Assembly: GCA_947589605.1 (NCBI GenBank)
Contig: CANQBR010000004.1
Coordinates: 1-64,000 of the forward strand
Length of the DNA stretch: 64,000 bases
Origin: an uncultured Phascolarctobacterium sp.
GTDB lineage: Bacteria; Bacillota; Negativicutes; Acidaminococcales; Acidaminococcaceae
Direction of reading: 5' to 3'
The position numbers and the translations under genes were made by a program. Each line of letters starts with the position of its first letter. The first letter of the stretch is position 1. Below the pieces are notes generated by a model. That model saw nothing but the letters and a program-made list of their open reading frames with translations, did not search any database and was not told where the DNA came from. Shown in pieces: positions 51,791-60,224 of this stretch.

Positions 51791-53845
51791 ATGTATAAAA
51801 ACCTGTTGATCAAGATCGCTGCTGCCTTCGGCCTGTGGCTGCTGCTCACCTTGGAGGCCACCGCCTGCTGGGGCCGTTATGCAACTTTGCAGCCTTTCCC
51901 TTTCAACGAATATCATTTTCTGGCGATCGATCATCTGCTGCGGGATGCTCTCTTGATTTGTCTTTTCTACTGCTGCTATCGAAAACGTTCGTCTTTGAAG
52001 AAATGGGCAGCCGCCTATTTTCCCGTGCTGGTGACGGGCGTCTTGTATTTGGGCTTAGCCGGCTTCATGCTGAAGCAATTGAGCCTCGAATTTAATTTTG
52101 AAAGTGTGCTCGCCGTTGTGACGGGCACTTTCAACAATATTTTTTTGGTGCTATTGGCCGCCCTCTTCTATCATGCCCGAGGCGGCCGAGCGAGCAAAGC
52201 TGTCTATTTTGCCGTTTACTTTTTCACCGCCATCGCCATCGTTTTCGACGGCTTTTATTTTTGGCAGACTTCCATGCACGTGGAGAGCGTGCTCTTTCAA
52301 AATTTGAATTTTTATGCGGCCAAGGGCGTGCTGGCCACCATGAGCCCTCTGCTCTTAGGAGGCATAGCCGTCCTCATCCTTCTCATCGTGTTGCTCTTTC
52401 GCCCGGGACCGTCTCGAGGGCTGCGGGAAAGTTTGCTCCATTTGAGCATAGGGCTCTTTACCGCCCTTCTCTGCTGCAATTTGGTGAGCGGCGTGCTGGC
52501 TCGGGCCGCTCTTTACGGTGTGGAAGAAGCGGTGGGTCTCTATGCCGAAGTGGAAAGCGAAAAAGTACGCTATCGCTATCGTGCCCTCGTGGCCTATCCC
52601 GTCAATGTGAATTTTGCGGCTAAAGCTCTCTTCGACTCCGACAAGAGAGCGGTGGCCGTGAAGGAGCGGCAGTTGACAGAAAAAGATATCGCCGCTCTCA
52701 ACGAGCTGGGCATCAAAGTGCCGCGCCCGGCGGTGCCTCTCAGGCCGCCTGCTTACGAGCGGGTAGTGCTTTTGATCTTAGAATCGGTGCACAGAGACTA
52801 CTGCCATCATTACAATCCGGCGATCCCGGCGGAGGCCACGCCGTTTTTGGACAGCCTTCTGCAAAAATATCCTCACATGGACCGCTACTATGCCTCGGCC
52901 ATCCCTACCATTCAGGGGCTCAACGCCACCTTTCGCTCTCACTTGATCATGGACAGAGACATGGAGGGCCGCAACACCCCCAGCATTTTTCGCAGCCTGC
53001 AGGCCGTGGGCTTTCGAGGCATCTTCATGAATGCTTCCAGTCAATATTACGCCGATGAGCTGCGGGAATATCCCGAGCAGTACGGTATGAAAGAATACTA
53101 TGCCAAAGAGCACTTGGAGAAAGAGGGCTACACCGGGGCCAGCGGCTGGGGCTTTCACAACGACGTGATGTATGAGGAAGCCGTGAGACTTTTGGATAAA
53201 CATCGGCGGGAAAAACTTTTTCTCGTCTGCAAAACTTTGGACATGCACCAGCCCTATCCTTACACAGGCATAAATTGGAACGACCAGCCCGATACTGTAC
53301 AGCACAGCGATTTCGCTACGGTGCGGGGCATGTATTGGGTGGACAAAACACTGGAAAAATTTTTCGCCGCAGTAAGAGAGCGGGGCCTCATGGACGAGGG
53401 CACTCTTTTTATCATCACCGCCGATCACAACCCTCACAGCGGAGGAGAATACACCAAGTTGGTGAGCAAGCCGGAGGACAGGCAGAGCATCGCTCCCATC
53501 CCCTTGCTTTTCATCGGCGAAGATCTGAGACCTTTCAAGGAATTGGACGGCGCACAATTTGCGTCTCAGATCGATCTGGCCCCCACTTTGCTCCATCTCT
53601 TGGGGGCGAAGGTGCCGGCTCTTTTCATGGGCCGCGATCTTTTGGCTCCCGCCGAGCTGCCTTACGCTCTGGGTTATTTCGGAGGCACGGCCTTTTATCA
53701 CAGCGAAAGAGCTCACATCGTAGACGAGATGGCGGCCCCGGTACAGGATAAATATCAAGATGCTCTCAGCAATTACATCGTTCACGAATACGGGCGCTGG
53801 CATCGCTTGGCAGGAGAAAAAAATGACGACAGCGACGGAGAGTAG
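51791..53845 (+). CDS. LTA synthase-like sulfatase-fold membrane protein
   Basis: 684 residues: five to six N-terminal membrane helices (to about 240), a linker, then an extracytoplasmic alkaline-phosphatase/sulfatase domain. The metal/catalytic landmarks are LILESVHRD (E331), the presumed nucleophile T373 in IPTIQGLNA, DMHQPYPY and ITADHNPHSGG. This layout is that of LtaS/OpgB-type phosphoglycerol or phosphoethanolamine transferases. In a diderm, the acceptor is more likely a periplasmic glucan or LPS than teichoic acid. ATG 51791 is set by AAGGAGG 8 bases upstream, not ATG 51770. Confidence 0.87.
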   Translation: MYKNLLIKIAAAFGLWLLLTLEATACWGRYATLQPFPFNEYHFLAIDHLLRDALLICLFYCCYRKRSSLKKWAAAYFPVLVTGVLYLGLAGFMLKQLSLEFNFESVLAVVTGTFNNIFLVLLAALFYHARGGRASKAVYFAVYFFTAIAIVFDGFYFWQTSMHVESVLFQNLNFYAAKGVLATMSPLLLGGIAVLILLIVLLFRPGPSRGLRESLLHLSIGLFTALLCCNLVSGVLARAALYGVEEAVGLYAEVESEKVRYRYRALVAYPVNVNFAAKALFDSDKRAVAVKERQLTEKDIAALNELGIKVPRPAVPLRPPAYERVVLLILESVHRDYCHHYNPAIPAEATPFLDSLLQKYPHMDRYYASAIPTIQGLNATFRSHLIMDRDMEGRNTPSIFRSLQAVGFRGIFMNASSQYYADELREYPEQYGMKEYYAKEHLEKEGYTGASGWGFHNDVMYEEAVRLLDKHRREKLFLVCKTLDMHQPYPYTGINWNDQPDTVQHSDFATVRGMYWVDKTLEKFFAAVRERGLMDEGTLFIITADHNPHSGGEYTKLVSKPEDRQSIAPIPLLFIGEDLRPFKELDGAQFASQIDLAPTLLHLLGAKVPALFMGRDLLAPAELPYALGYFGGTAFYHSERAHIVDEMAAPVQDKYQDALSNYIVHEYGRWHRLAGEKNDDSDGE

Positions 53846-54566
53846 CTCACATAAAGCAGCTCTCTTTCAAAAAAATGCGGAAAAATTTTTAGAGGCACTG
53901 GCTGCTTACTCTGCGCCTCTCGTCTTCAACCCCTGGCGGGACTGGGACGAAGGAGGCAGCGACATCGGTCCGAGAGGAGCAGAGGTGCGCAGAAATAATC
54001 TGCGCCGCTATTTAGAGCTGCGCCGCGAAGCCCGCTGGCTTTTCATCGCCGAAGGGCTGGGTTATCAGGGAGGCCATTTCAGCGGCCTCGCCCTCACCTG
54101 CGAGCGCATCATTTTGGGCCGGCATCCCAAAGTAAGACCCGAAGCTGTGTTGGGCGAGTGGCGCTATGAACGGACCAGCAACGCCGCCAGCCCTCTCTTG
54201 AACAAAACTCAAAAAGAAAAAGGTTTCAACGAGCCCAGTGACACGGTGGTGTGGGAAGCCATCAACAGACACAGTTTGGCCCCGCGGGACGTCATCCTTT
54301 GGAATATTTTTCCTTTTCATCCTCATAAAGCCGGCAATTTATTGAGCAATCGCACGCCGACTGCCGAAGAATTGAAAACGGGTTTGGTTTACGCCCGTCG
54401 GCTTTTGCGCTTGGTGCCGGGCATGAAGATAGTGGCCATCGGGCAAAAGGCCGCCGCAACTTTGAAAGAGGCGGGGCTGAGTTGCGAGGCGGTGCGCCAT
54501 CCCTCTATGGGAGGCGCGGCTCGGTTCAAAGAGGAAGCAGCGCGTATTTTTGCTGAAACAAAATAA
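53823..54566 (+). CDS. uracil-DNA glycosylase-like protein
   Basis: 247 residues. UDG-superfamily landmarks: LVFNPWRDWDE near 36, the FIAEGLGYQGGHFSGLALT loop (compare GEAPGYxGCRFSG in Firmicute UDG-like proteins), ILWNIFPFHPH, and VRHPSMGG near the C-terminus, matching the HPS motif 2. No iron-sulfur cysteines are seen, unlike family 4. Activity is inferred. ATG 53823 follows AGGAG by 6 bases and overlaps the sulfatase gene by 23 bases. Confidence 0.78.
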   Translation: MTTATESSSHKAALFQKNAEKFLEALAAYSAPLVFNPWRDWDEGGSDIGPRGAEVRRNNLRRYLELRREARWLFIAEGLGYQGGHFSGLALTCERIILGRHPKVRPEAVLGEWRYERTSNAASPLLNKTQKEKGFNEPSDTVVWEAINRHSLAPRDVILWNIFPFHPHKAGNLLSNRTPTAEELKTGLVYARRLLRLVPGMKIVAIGQKAAATLKEAGLSCEAVRHPSMGGAARFKEEAARIFAETK

Positions 54567-54595
54567 AAAAGCTGCATTAAGAGCGAGGTAAAAGA

Positions 54596-55396
54596 ATGCT
54601 TTTAGGCACTCTGTCGAGAGAAGAAACTATGAATTTGGCCCTGGTGTTGGGCAAAGTGCTGCTGAAAAGCGGAGCCGAGACCAATAGGGTGGAGGAGACC
54701 GTGATCCGTTTCTGCCGAGCCAACGGTTATGCGGACGTGAATGTTTTCGCCACGCCTTTATTGATCATTTTGGGAGACGAGACCACCGACGGCATGACGT
54801 TGATCTGCCGCATTCGCTACCGCAGCGTCAACTTAAGTCTCATCAGCGAGATCAATGCCTTCAGCTTCGACTTGGCCAAGTGGGACAAAAATTACGAAGA
54901 GACCAAGATCTGGCTGGAAGATAAATTGAAAGAGACGCCGCCCTTCGATCGCTGGCAAGTGATCTTGGCCTCGGCAGTAGGGAGCGCCGCTTTTGCCGGG
55001 ATGCTGGGAGGCAACAGTCACGATTTCGCCGCTGCTTTTTTCGTGGGCGGTTTGAGCATGGCTCTTTTAAAAATTTTAGCCGGTTACAGGCCCAGTGCTT
55101 TCTGGGAGAATGCTTTGGCGGGGACGGCCATCGGCGCGCTGGCTCTCTTGTGCTGCGCCTTCAGCATCCAATGCACCATGGAGAACATCATCGTCGGCGC
55201 TCTCATGCCTTTTTTGCCGGGCATGGCCTTCACCAACGGCCTGCGCGATTATATGGCGGGAGATCTGATCAGCGGCAATGCCCGCATTTCCGAGGCGCTG
55301 CTTTTCGCCATCTCCATCGCCATCGGTCTGACGGCCGTGCTGTTGGCTTGGAACCGGTGGGGTTGGGATCTATGGGGGATGGAAGTATGGAAATGA
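54596..55396 (+). CDS. ThrE-type threonine/serine exporter, N-terminal subunit (DUF1212)
   Basis: 266 residues. A soluble N-terminal region has the protease-like family motif KSGAETNRVEETVIRFCRANGY; five C-terminal helices follow (about 120-260) with PFLPGMAFTNGLRDYMAGDLISG. In Corynebacterium the two parts form one ThrE protein; Firmicutes often split them, as here with the next gene. Substrate assignment is by family only. Confidence 0.87.
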   Translation: MLLGTLSREETMNLALVLGKVLLKSGAETNRVEETVIRFCRANGYADVNVFATPLLIILGDETTDGMTLICRIRYRSVNLSLISEINAFSFDLAKWDKNYEETKIWLEDKLKETPPFDRWQVILASAVGSAAFAGMLGGNSHDFAAAFFVGGLSMALLKILAGYRPSAFWENALAGTAIGALALLCCAFSIQCTMENIIVGALMPFLPGMAFTNGLRDYMAGDLISGNARISEALLFAISIAIGLTAVLLAWNRWGWDLWGMEVWK

Positions 55397-55839
55397 ACCC
55401 TTTGCTGTCGTTTCTTCTGGCCTTCGTAGCCACCATGGCCTTCGCCATCCTCTTTCAAGCGCCGAGATCGACTTTGCCTTGCAGCGGCTTTGTAGGAGCG
55501 TTGGGCTGGGTGATCTTCGTGCTCATGTCCAAAAATTTCGAGTACAGCACGCCTGTGGCCAATTTTTGCGCCACCGTTCTTTTGGCGGCGGCGGGAGAAC
55601 TTTCCGCTCGCATCTTCAAACAGCCGTCTACCGTCTACATCATACCGGGCATCATACCGTTGGTGCCGGGGCTGGGGATGTATCAGGGCATGGCGAAATT
55701 GATCGCCAAAAATTACGAAGCCGGCATGAGCAGTTTGTTGGGAGCTCTTTTAGACTCCATCGCCATCGCTTTGGGCTTGATGATGGTGACCAGCATCTTC
55801 AGGATATTTAAAATGAGAAAAAAGGAAGGGCACTTATGA
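55387..55839 (+). CDS. ThrE-type threonine/serine exporter, C-terminal subunit (DUF3815)
   Basis: 150-residue membrane protein with four to five helices. Family motifs PSTVYIIPGIIPLVPGLGMYQGM and the N-terminal FAILFQAPRSTLPCSGFVGALGW are clear. ATG 55387 overlaps the end of the partner gene by 10 bases, and its own end overlaps metF by 4, so the pair is translated together. Confidence 0.87.
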   Translation: MEMNPLLSFLLAFVATMAFAILFQAPRSTLPCSGFVGALGWVIFVLMSKNFEYSTPVANFCATVLLAAAGELSARIFKQPSTVYIIPGIIPLVPGLGMYQGMAKLIAKNYEAGMSSLLGALLDSIAIALGLMMVTSIFRIFKMRKKEGHL

Positions 55840-56693
55840 AAAAGATCGGCGAGATCTTAACTAACGGTAAAGTGAATATCTCCTGCGAAGTTTTTCCTCC
55901 CAAACAGGGAAAAGGCTTGGCCAATGCTTTTGAGGTAGTAGATAAGATCGCGGCTTCTCATCCCAGCTACATCAGCGTCACCTACGGGGCAGGGGGCAGC
56001 AACGCCGGCGAGACGGTGAAGATAGCCGAGCACATCGAAAAAAGTTCTCTTACGGCTTTGGCTCATCTCACCTGTGCCGGCGCCGCAAGAGAAGAGATCG
56101 ACGCTTCTTTGCAAAAATTGCGAGCTGCGGGCGTGAGAAATATTTTGGCTTTGCGAGGCGACTTGAACGAAAGGCTCGTCTGCCGAGCTTTTCCTCATGC
56201 CGTCGATCTGGTGAGCTACATCAAAAAACAGGGAGACTTTTGTTTGGGGGGCGCCGCTTATCCCGAGGGGCATCCCGAGTCGCTCACCATGGGAGAAGAC
56301 ATCGAGCACACCAAGGCCAAGGTGGCGGCGGGATTGGACTTTTTGGTGACGCAAATGTTTTTCGACAACAACATTTTATATAATTACATGTTCCGTTTGC
56401 TGCGGGCCGGTATAGAAGTGCCGGTGGTGCCGGGCATCATGCCCGTTACTTCCGCCGCTCAGATCGCCCGCATCTGTCAATTGAGCGGGACAAAATTGCC
56501 GCCCAATTTTCGCTCGATGGTGGAGAGATTTGCCGATCACCCTGCGGCTCTGCAGCAGGCCGGCATCAATTATGCGGTGGGACAGATCATCGACCTCATC
56601 GCCAACGGCTTCAACAACGTCCACATCTACACCATGAATAAACCGCAAGTTTTCGGCGGCATCATGGCGGCCATGGGTGAGATAGTGAAATGA
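55836..56693 (+). CDS. metF: 5,10-methylenetetrahydrofolate reductase
   Basis: Supplies 5-methyl-tetrahydrofolate to methionine synthase. TIM barrel of 285 residues: SCEVFPPKQGKG with the catalytic Glu, SVTYGAGGS, ALAHLTC, ILALRGD, FLVTQMFFDN and VPGIMPVTS. Overlaps the gene before and the activation-domain gene after, giving a tight metF-activator-metH operon. Confidence 0.96.
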   Translation: MKKIGEILTNGKVNISCEVFPPKQGKGLANAFEVVDKIAASHPSYISVTYGAGGSNAGETVKIAEHIEKSSLTALAHLTCAGAAREEIDASLQKLRAAGVRNILALRGDLNERLVCRAFPHAVDLVSYIKKQGDFCLGGAAYPEGHPESLTMGEDIEHTKAKVAAGLDFLVTQMFFDNNILYNYMFRLLRAGIEVPVVPGIMPVTSAAQIARICQLSGTKLPPNFRSMVERFADHPAALQQAGINYAVGQIIDLIANGFNNVHIYTMNKPQVFGGIMAAMGEIVK

Positions 56694-57373
56694 GCTGCCG
56701 CATCGAATTCAATGCCGCCGAGGCAGTGCGCTACATGGGAGCGAAGAGGGACGATGCCGCCGCCCTCCTTTTGGCAGAAGAAGCCTATTTTCATTTGCGC
56801 AACGAAGTGCAGCCTCGCCATCTTCTCATTCTAAGTTTGATGAAGAGCGATGAAGAGAAAGGCACCGTGATCTTAGCCGACGGCACCTGCTTTCATTCGC
56901 AAAGTTTGGCCCGACATTTGCAAGGCTGTGAGGCCGTGCTGCTTTTGGCGGCCACATTGGGAGCGAAGGTGGACGCCGCCGTTCGTCGCCTCAGCATAAA
57001 ACGCATCGCTTTGGGAGCGGCGGCCCAGGCAGTGGGAGCGGCCCTCATCGAAACTTATTGCGATAAAGTGACAGCCGCGTACGAAAAAGAAAAGGCCGCA
57101 GATTTCACTTTGCTGTCTCGTTTTTCTCCCGGTTACGGCGATTGGGACTTGACAGAACAGAGCAGCCTTTGCCGACGCATGGCCACGGAGAAGATAGGCC
57201 TGACTTTGACGACGGGGCTGATGCTGGCTCCCGCCAAATCGGTGACGGCCGTCATCGGCCTGCGCAAGAAAGCCGTTTGCGAAGGCGATGCATTTGAAAA
57301 ACAGCAAAACAAAAACGCAAAGGGCAGAAGCTGCGCTTCTTGCGGCAAAAAAGATTGCCCTTTCAGGATATAG
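56690..57373 (+). CDS. stand-alone MetH activation-domain protein
   Basis: 227 residues matching the vitamin B12-dependent methionine synthase activation domain, which reduces and remethylates inactive cob(II)alamin using SAM. The region LLAATLGAKVDAAVRRLS and the key motif RFSPGYGDWDLTEQ are present. A Cys-rich C-terminal tail (CASCGKKDCPF) is extra and could bind metal or serve electron transfer. In E. coli this domain is the C-terminus of MetH; here it is a separate gene directly before the short metH. Confidence 0.85.
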   Translation: MSCRIEFNAAEAVRYMGAKRDDAAALLLAEEAYFHLRNEVQPRHLLILSLMKSDEEKGTVILADGTCFHSQSLARHLQGCEAVLLLAATLGAKVDAAVRRLSIKRIALGAAAQAVGAALIETYCDKVTAAYEKEKAADFTLLSRFSPGYGDWDLTEQSSLCRRMATEKIGLTLTTGLMLAPAKSVTAVIGLRKKAVCEGDAFEKQQNKNAKGRSCASCGKKDCPFRI

Positions 57374-57382
57374 GTGAAGAAA

Positions 57383-59773
57383 ATGACTGAACTGACAGAA
57401 ATTTTAGGTAAAGAATTGCTCTTCTTCGACGGGGCCACCGGCACCATGCTGCAGGCTATGGGCTTAAAGCCGGGAGAATTGCCCGAAAGATGGAACCTGA
57501 CCCATCCCGAGCGTTTGTACGAAGTACACAAGGCTTATTACGATGCGGGCTGCAATTTTGTGAAGAGCAACACTTTCGGCGCCAATCGTTTGAAATTGGC
57601 CGGCTCGGGTCTGGATCAAGAGCAGGTGATCAAGGCGGCGGTAAATATCGCCAAAAAAGCAGCCGCAGGCCGCGACAAAAAATATGTGGCCTTGAACATC
57701 GGGCCCTTGGGCCGTTTGCTCGCTCCTTACGGCGATCTTGCTTTTGAAGAAGCAGTAGACATATTCGGCGAGCTCTGCCGCTTGGGCGCCGCCGCCGGAG
57801 CCGACTGCATCCTCATCGAAACTATGAGCGATATCTACGAGGCCAAGGCAGCCATCCTCGCCTGTAAAGAAAATTGCCAACTGCCCATCTTCATCACCTT
57901 CACCTTCGACGAAGACGGCAAGCTGCTCACCGGGGGCACGGTGGCAGCCGCCGCTATCATGGCCGAGGCTTTGGGCTGCGCGGCGGTGGGCTTCAACTGC
58001 GGCCTCGGACCGAAACAATTGGCGCCGCTCTTGCCTCAGCTGTTGGCGGCGGTGAACATCCCCGTCATCGTCAACCCCAACGCCGGGCTGCCCACAGAAA
58101 AAGACGGCAAAACTTTTTTTGCCGTGGGCCCCGCTGAATTTGCTTCTTTGATGTACGACTTGGTCGCTCAGGGCGTGAGCATCGCCGGCGGCTGCTGCGG
58201 CACCACCCCCGAACATTTGAAAAAAGAGATCGCTTTGTGCCGGTCTCTGCCGGCGGGAGGAAGAAGAAACAATCATCACACCGCCGTCACTTCTCACGGG
58301 CAGGCTCTCTTCATCGGGCCTCACCCTCTCTTGATCGGCGAAAGGATCAATCCCACGGGCAAACCCCGTTTGCAAGAAGCTCTGCGACAAAAAGATCTGG
58401 ATCACATCTGCCGTATCGGCCTGGAAGAAGCAGAGCAGGGAGCCCATATCTTGGACGTGAACGTGGGCTTGCCGGGTATCGACGAGGAAAAAATTTTGGC
58501 CGAGGCTGTCTGCCGCCTGCAGGCTGTCACCGACGTGCCGCTTGAGATCGACAGCTCTTCTCCAGCTGCTTTGGAAAAAGCACTGCGCCTTTATAACGGC
58601 AAGCCTCTTTTGAATTCGGTGAGCGGCAAAGAAGAGAGCCTCAAGGCTGTGCTGCCTTTGGCGAAAAAATACGGGGCCGCGCTGGTGGCTCTGGCCTTGG
58701 ACGACGACGGCATCCCCGCCACGGCAGCGGGGCGTATCAAGATCATCGATAAGATCATCAAAAGAGCCGAAGAAGCGGGCATCGAGAGCCGCGAGATCGT
58801 GGCCGATCCTCTGGCCCTCACCATCAGCACCGGCACGGAAAATGCGGCGGTGGCCCTTGAAGTGGTGGCCGAGATGAAAAAAAGAGGGCAGGCCACCGTG
58901 CTGGGCATCAGCAACATCTCTTTCGGCCTGCCGGCGAGAGAAGCTATCAACGCCGCCTTTTTCGCTCAAGCTTTGGGGGCGGGGCTGAGCTGCGCCATCA
59001 TCAACCCGGGCAGCAAGGCCATGCTGGACGCATATTACGGCTTCAGAGCTTTAAAAGGTCAAGACGAAGGTTTTAAAGATTATCTTGCCCATTATGCGGC
59101 TCAAGAAAAGCAAAAAGAGGCGGAGCCCAAAAAATTTGCTACTCTCGGGTTGAGAGAGGCTATCGAAAAGGGCTTAGCCGGGGCAGCGGCAGAGGCAGCG
59201 AAAGAGGCTTTGAAAAATTTTGCGCCTTTAGAGCTCATCGACGGCGAAATGATACCGGCTTTGGAAGCGGTGGGCAAAGGTTTTGAAGAGAAAAAGCTTT
59301 TTTTGCCGCAACTTTTGATGAGCGCCGATGCGGCCAAGGCCGCCTTCGAGGTTTTGCGCAACGAGGTGGGGGCTGCCTCCCATCGGCAGGGCCCGCTGGT
59401 GATCATGGCCACGGTGGAAGGGGACATCCACGACATCGGGAAAAATATCGTGAAGGCGCTTTTGGAAAATTACGGCTATCAAGTGCTGGACTTAGGTAAA
59501 GACGTGCCGGCGGCCGAAGTGCTGGCCCAAGCACAAAAGACCGGGGCCAAGGCCGTGGGCCTGAGCGCTTTGATGACCACCACCTTAAAAGCCATGGAGC
59601 GGACCATCGAGGCCTTGCACGCCGCTGCCTCCTGCAAGATCGTGGTGGGGGGAGCCGTGCTGACGGAAGAGTATGCTCGGCAGCTGAGGGCCGATGCCTA
59701 CGCGCCCAACGCCGTGAGCGCCGTGCGCTGCATCAACGAGATCTTTGCGCAAGAAAAGGAGGACGGACGATGA
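57383..59773 (+). CDS. metH: cobalamin-dependent methionine synthase, short form
   Basis: Transfers the methyl group from methyltetrahydrofolate to homocysteine. 796 residues: homocysteine domain (about 1-290) with zinc ligands C206, C271 and C272; pterin-binding domain (about 310-570: IGERINPTGKPRLQEAL, LDVNVGLPGIDE); B12 cap and Rossmann domains (about 580-796) with DIHDIG at 681-686, where H683 is the axial cobalt ligand. The activation domain is absent and supplied by the preceding gene. ATG 57383 follows AGGTGA by 6 bases; the GTG at 57374 overlaps it. Confidence 0.96.
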   Translation: MTELTEILGKELLFFDGATGTMLQAMGLKPGELPERWNLTHPERLYEVHKAYYDAGCNFVKSNTFGANRLKLAGSGLDQEQVIKAAVNIAKKAAAGRDKKYVALNIGPLGRLLAPYGDLAFEEAVDIFGELCRLGAAAGADCILIETMSDIYEAKAAILACKENCQLPIFITFTFDEDGKLLTGGTVAAAAIMAEALGCAAVGFNCGLGPKQLAPLLPQLLAAVNIPVIVNPNAGLPTEKDGKTFFAVGPAEFASLMYDLVAQGVSIAGGCCGTTPEHLKKEIALCRSLPAGGRRNNHHTAVTSHGQALFIGPHPLLIGERINPTGKPRLQEALRQKDLDHICRIGLEEAEQGAHILDVNVGLPGIDEEKILAEAVCRLQAVTDVPLEIDSSSPAALEKALRLYNGKPLLNSVSGKEESLKAVLPLAKKYGAALVALALDDDGIPATAAGRIKIIDKIIKRAEEAGIESREIVADPLALTISTGTENAAVALEVVAEMKKRGQATVLGISNISFGLPAREAINAAFFAQALGAGLSCAIINPGSKAMLDAYYGFRALKGQDEGFKDYLAHYAAQEKQKEAEPKKFATLGLREAIEKGLAGAAAEAAKEALKNFAPLELIDGEMIPALEAVGKGFEEKKLFLPQLLMSADAAKAAFEVLRNEVGAASHRQGPLVIMATVEGDIHDIGKNIVKALLENYGYQVLDLGKDVPAAEVLAQAQKTGAKAVGLSALMTTTLKAMERTIEALHAAASCKIVVGGAVLTEEYARQLRADAYAPNAVSAVRCINEIFAQEKEDGR

Positions 59774-60030
59774 AGATCTTTTTTTGGCGGCACAACAAAA
59801 CTTATCACAGCCACAGCATGATCGACGAACCGTGCGTGAGCAGCGAATTTTATTTGGACGCCGTCGCCATCGTCGCGGCAAAAGATAAAGAAGAGGCGTT
59901 GGCTCTTTTGGCGGCAGAGAAGAAAGGCTGGCGCATCGAAGATCTGCGGGCTCTGCCTTGTCGAGAGATGGATATCGAGCAAGCGCAGATCGTTTTCGGC
60001 GAGTTGCGGGGCACCATCCAGCACCTGTAA
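59770..60030 (+). CDS. hypothetical small protein after metH
   Basis: 86 residues, not recognised. It starts in an ATGA overlap with metH behind AGGAGGACGG, so translation is credible. No signal peptide or membrane segment. A cysteine (DEPCVSSEF) and several histidines (YHSHS) lie in the N-terminal half; the rest looks alpha/beta (AIVAAKDKEEALALLAAEKKGW). A role beside methionine synthesis is suggested only by position. Confidence 0.7.
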   Translation: MKIFFWRHNKTYHSHSMIDEPCVSSEFYLDAVAIVAAKDKEEALALLAAEKKGWRIEDLRALPCREMDIEQAQIVFGELRGTIQHL

Positions 60031-60057
60031 AAAAAGAAAAAACCGTTAAAAACAAAG

Positions 60058-60088
60058 GGCCGTCGGGCACAAATACCGGCGGTCTTTT
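60058..60088 (+). terminator. terminator of the met operon
   Basis: GGCCGTCGG (60058-60066) pairs with CCGGCGGTC (60076-60084) with two G-U pairs, then TTTT. Confidence 0.65.
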
Positions 60089-60139
60089 GCTTGGAAAAAA
60101 CGGGGGAGCAAATTTAAACGAACGATTAACGAAATTTCT

Positions 60140-60167
60140 TTGTTCTGAAAATAAAAAATGTTACAAT
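60140..60167 (+). promoter_or_regulatory. promoter of the OmpP1/FadL gene
   Basis: TTGTTC (60140-60145), 16-base spacer, TACAAT (60162-60167), in an AT-rich stretch. Confidence 0.65.
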
Positions 60168-60224
60168 ATAAACAATGAAAGTTTTTCACACAGTGGGTTA
60201 AGTGTGAAAGGAAGACAAACCGTA

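Noticed and set aside
57464-58969. A 501-codon antisense frame within metH
   Set aside because: Shadow of metH codon bias; no recognisable domain and no ribosome site.
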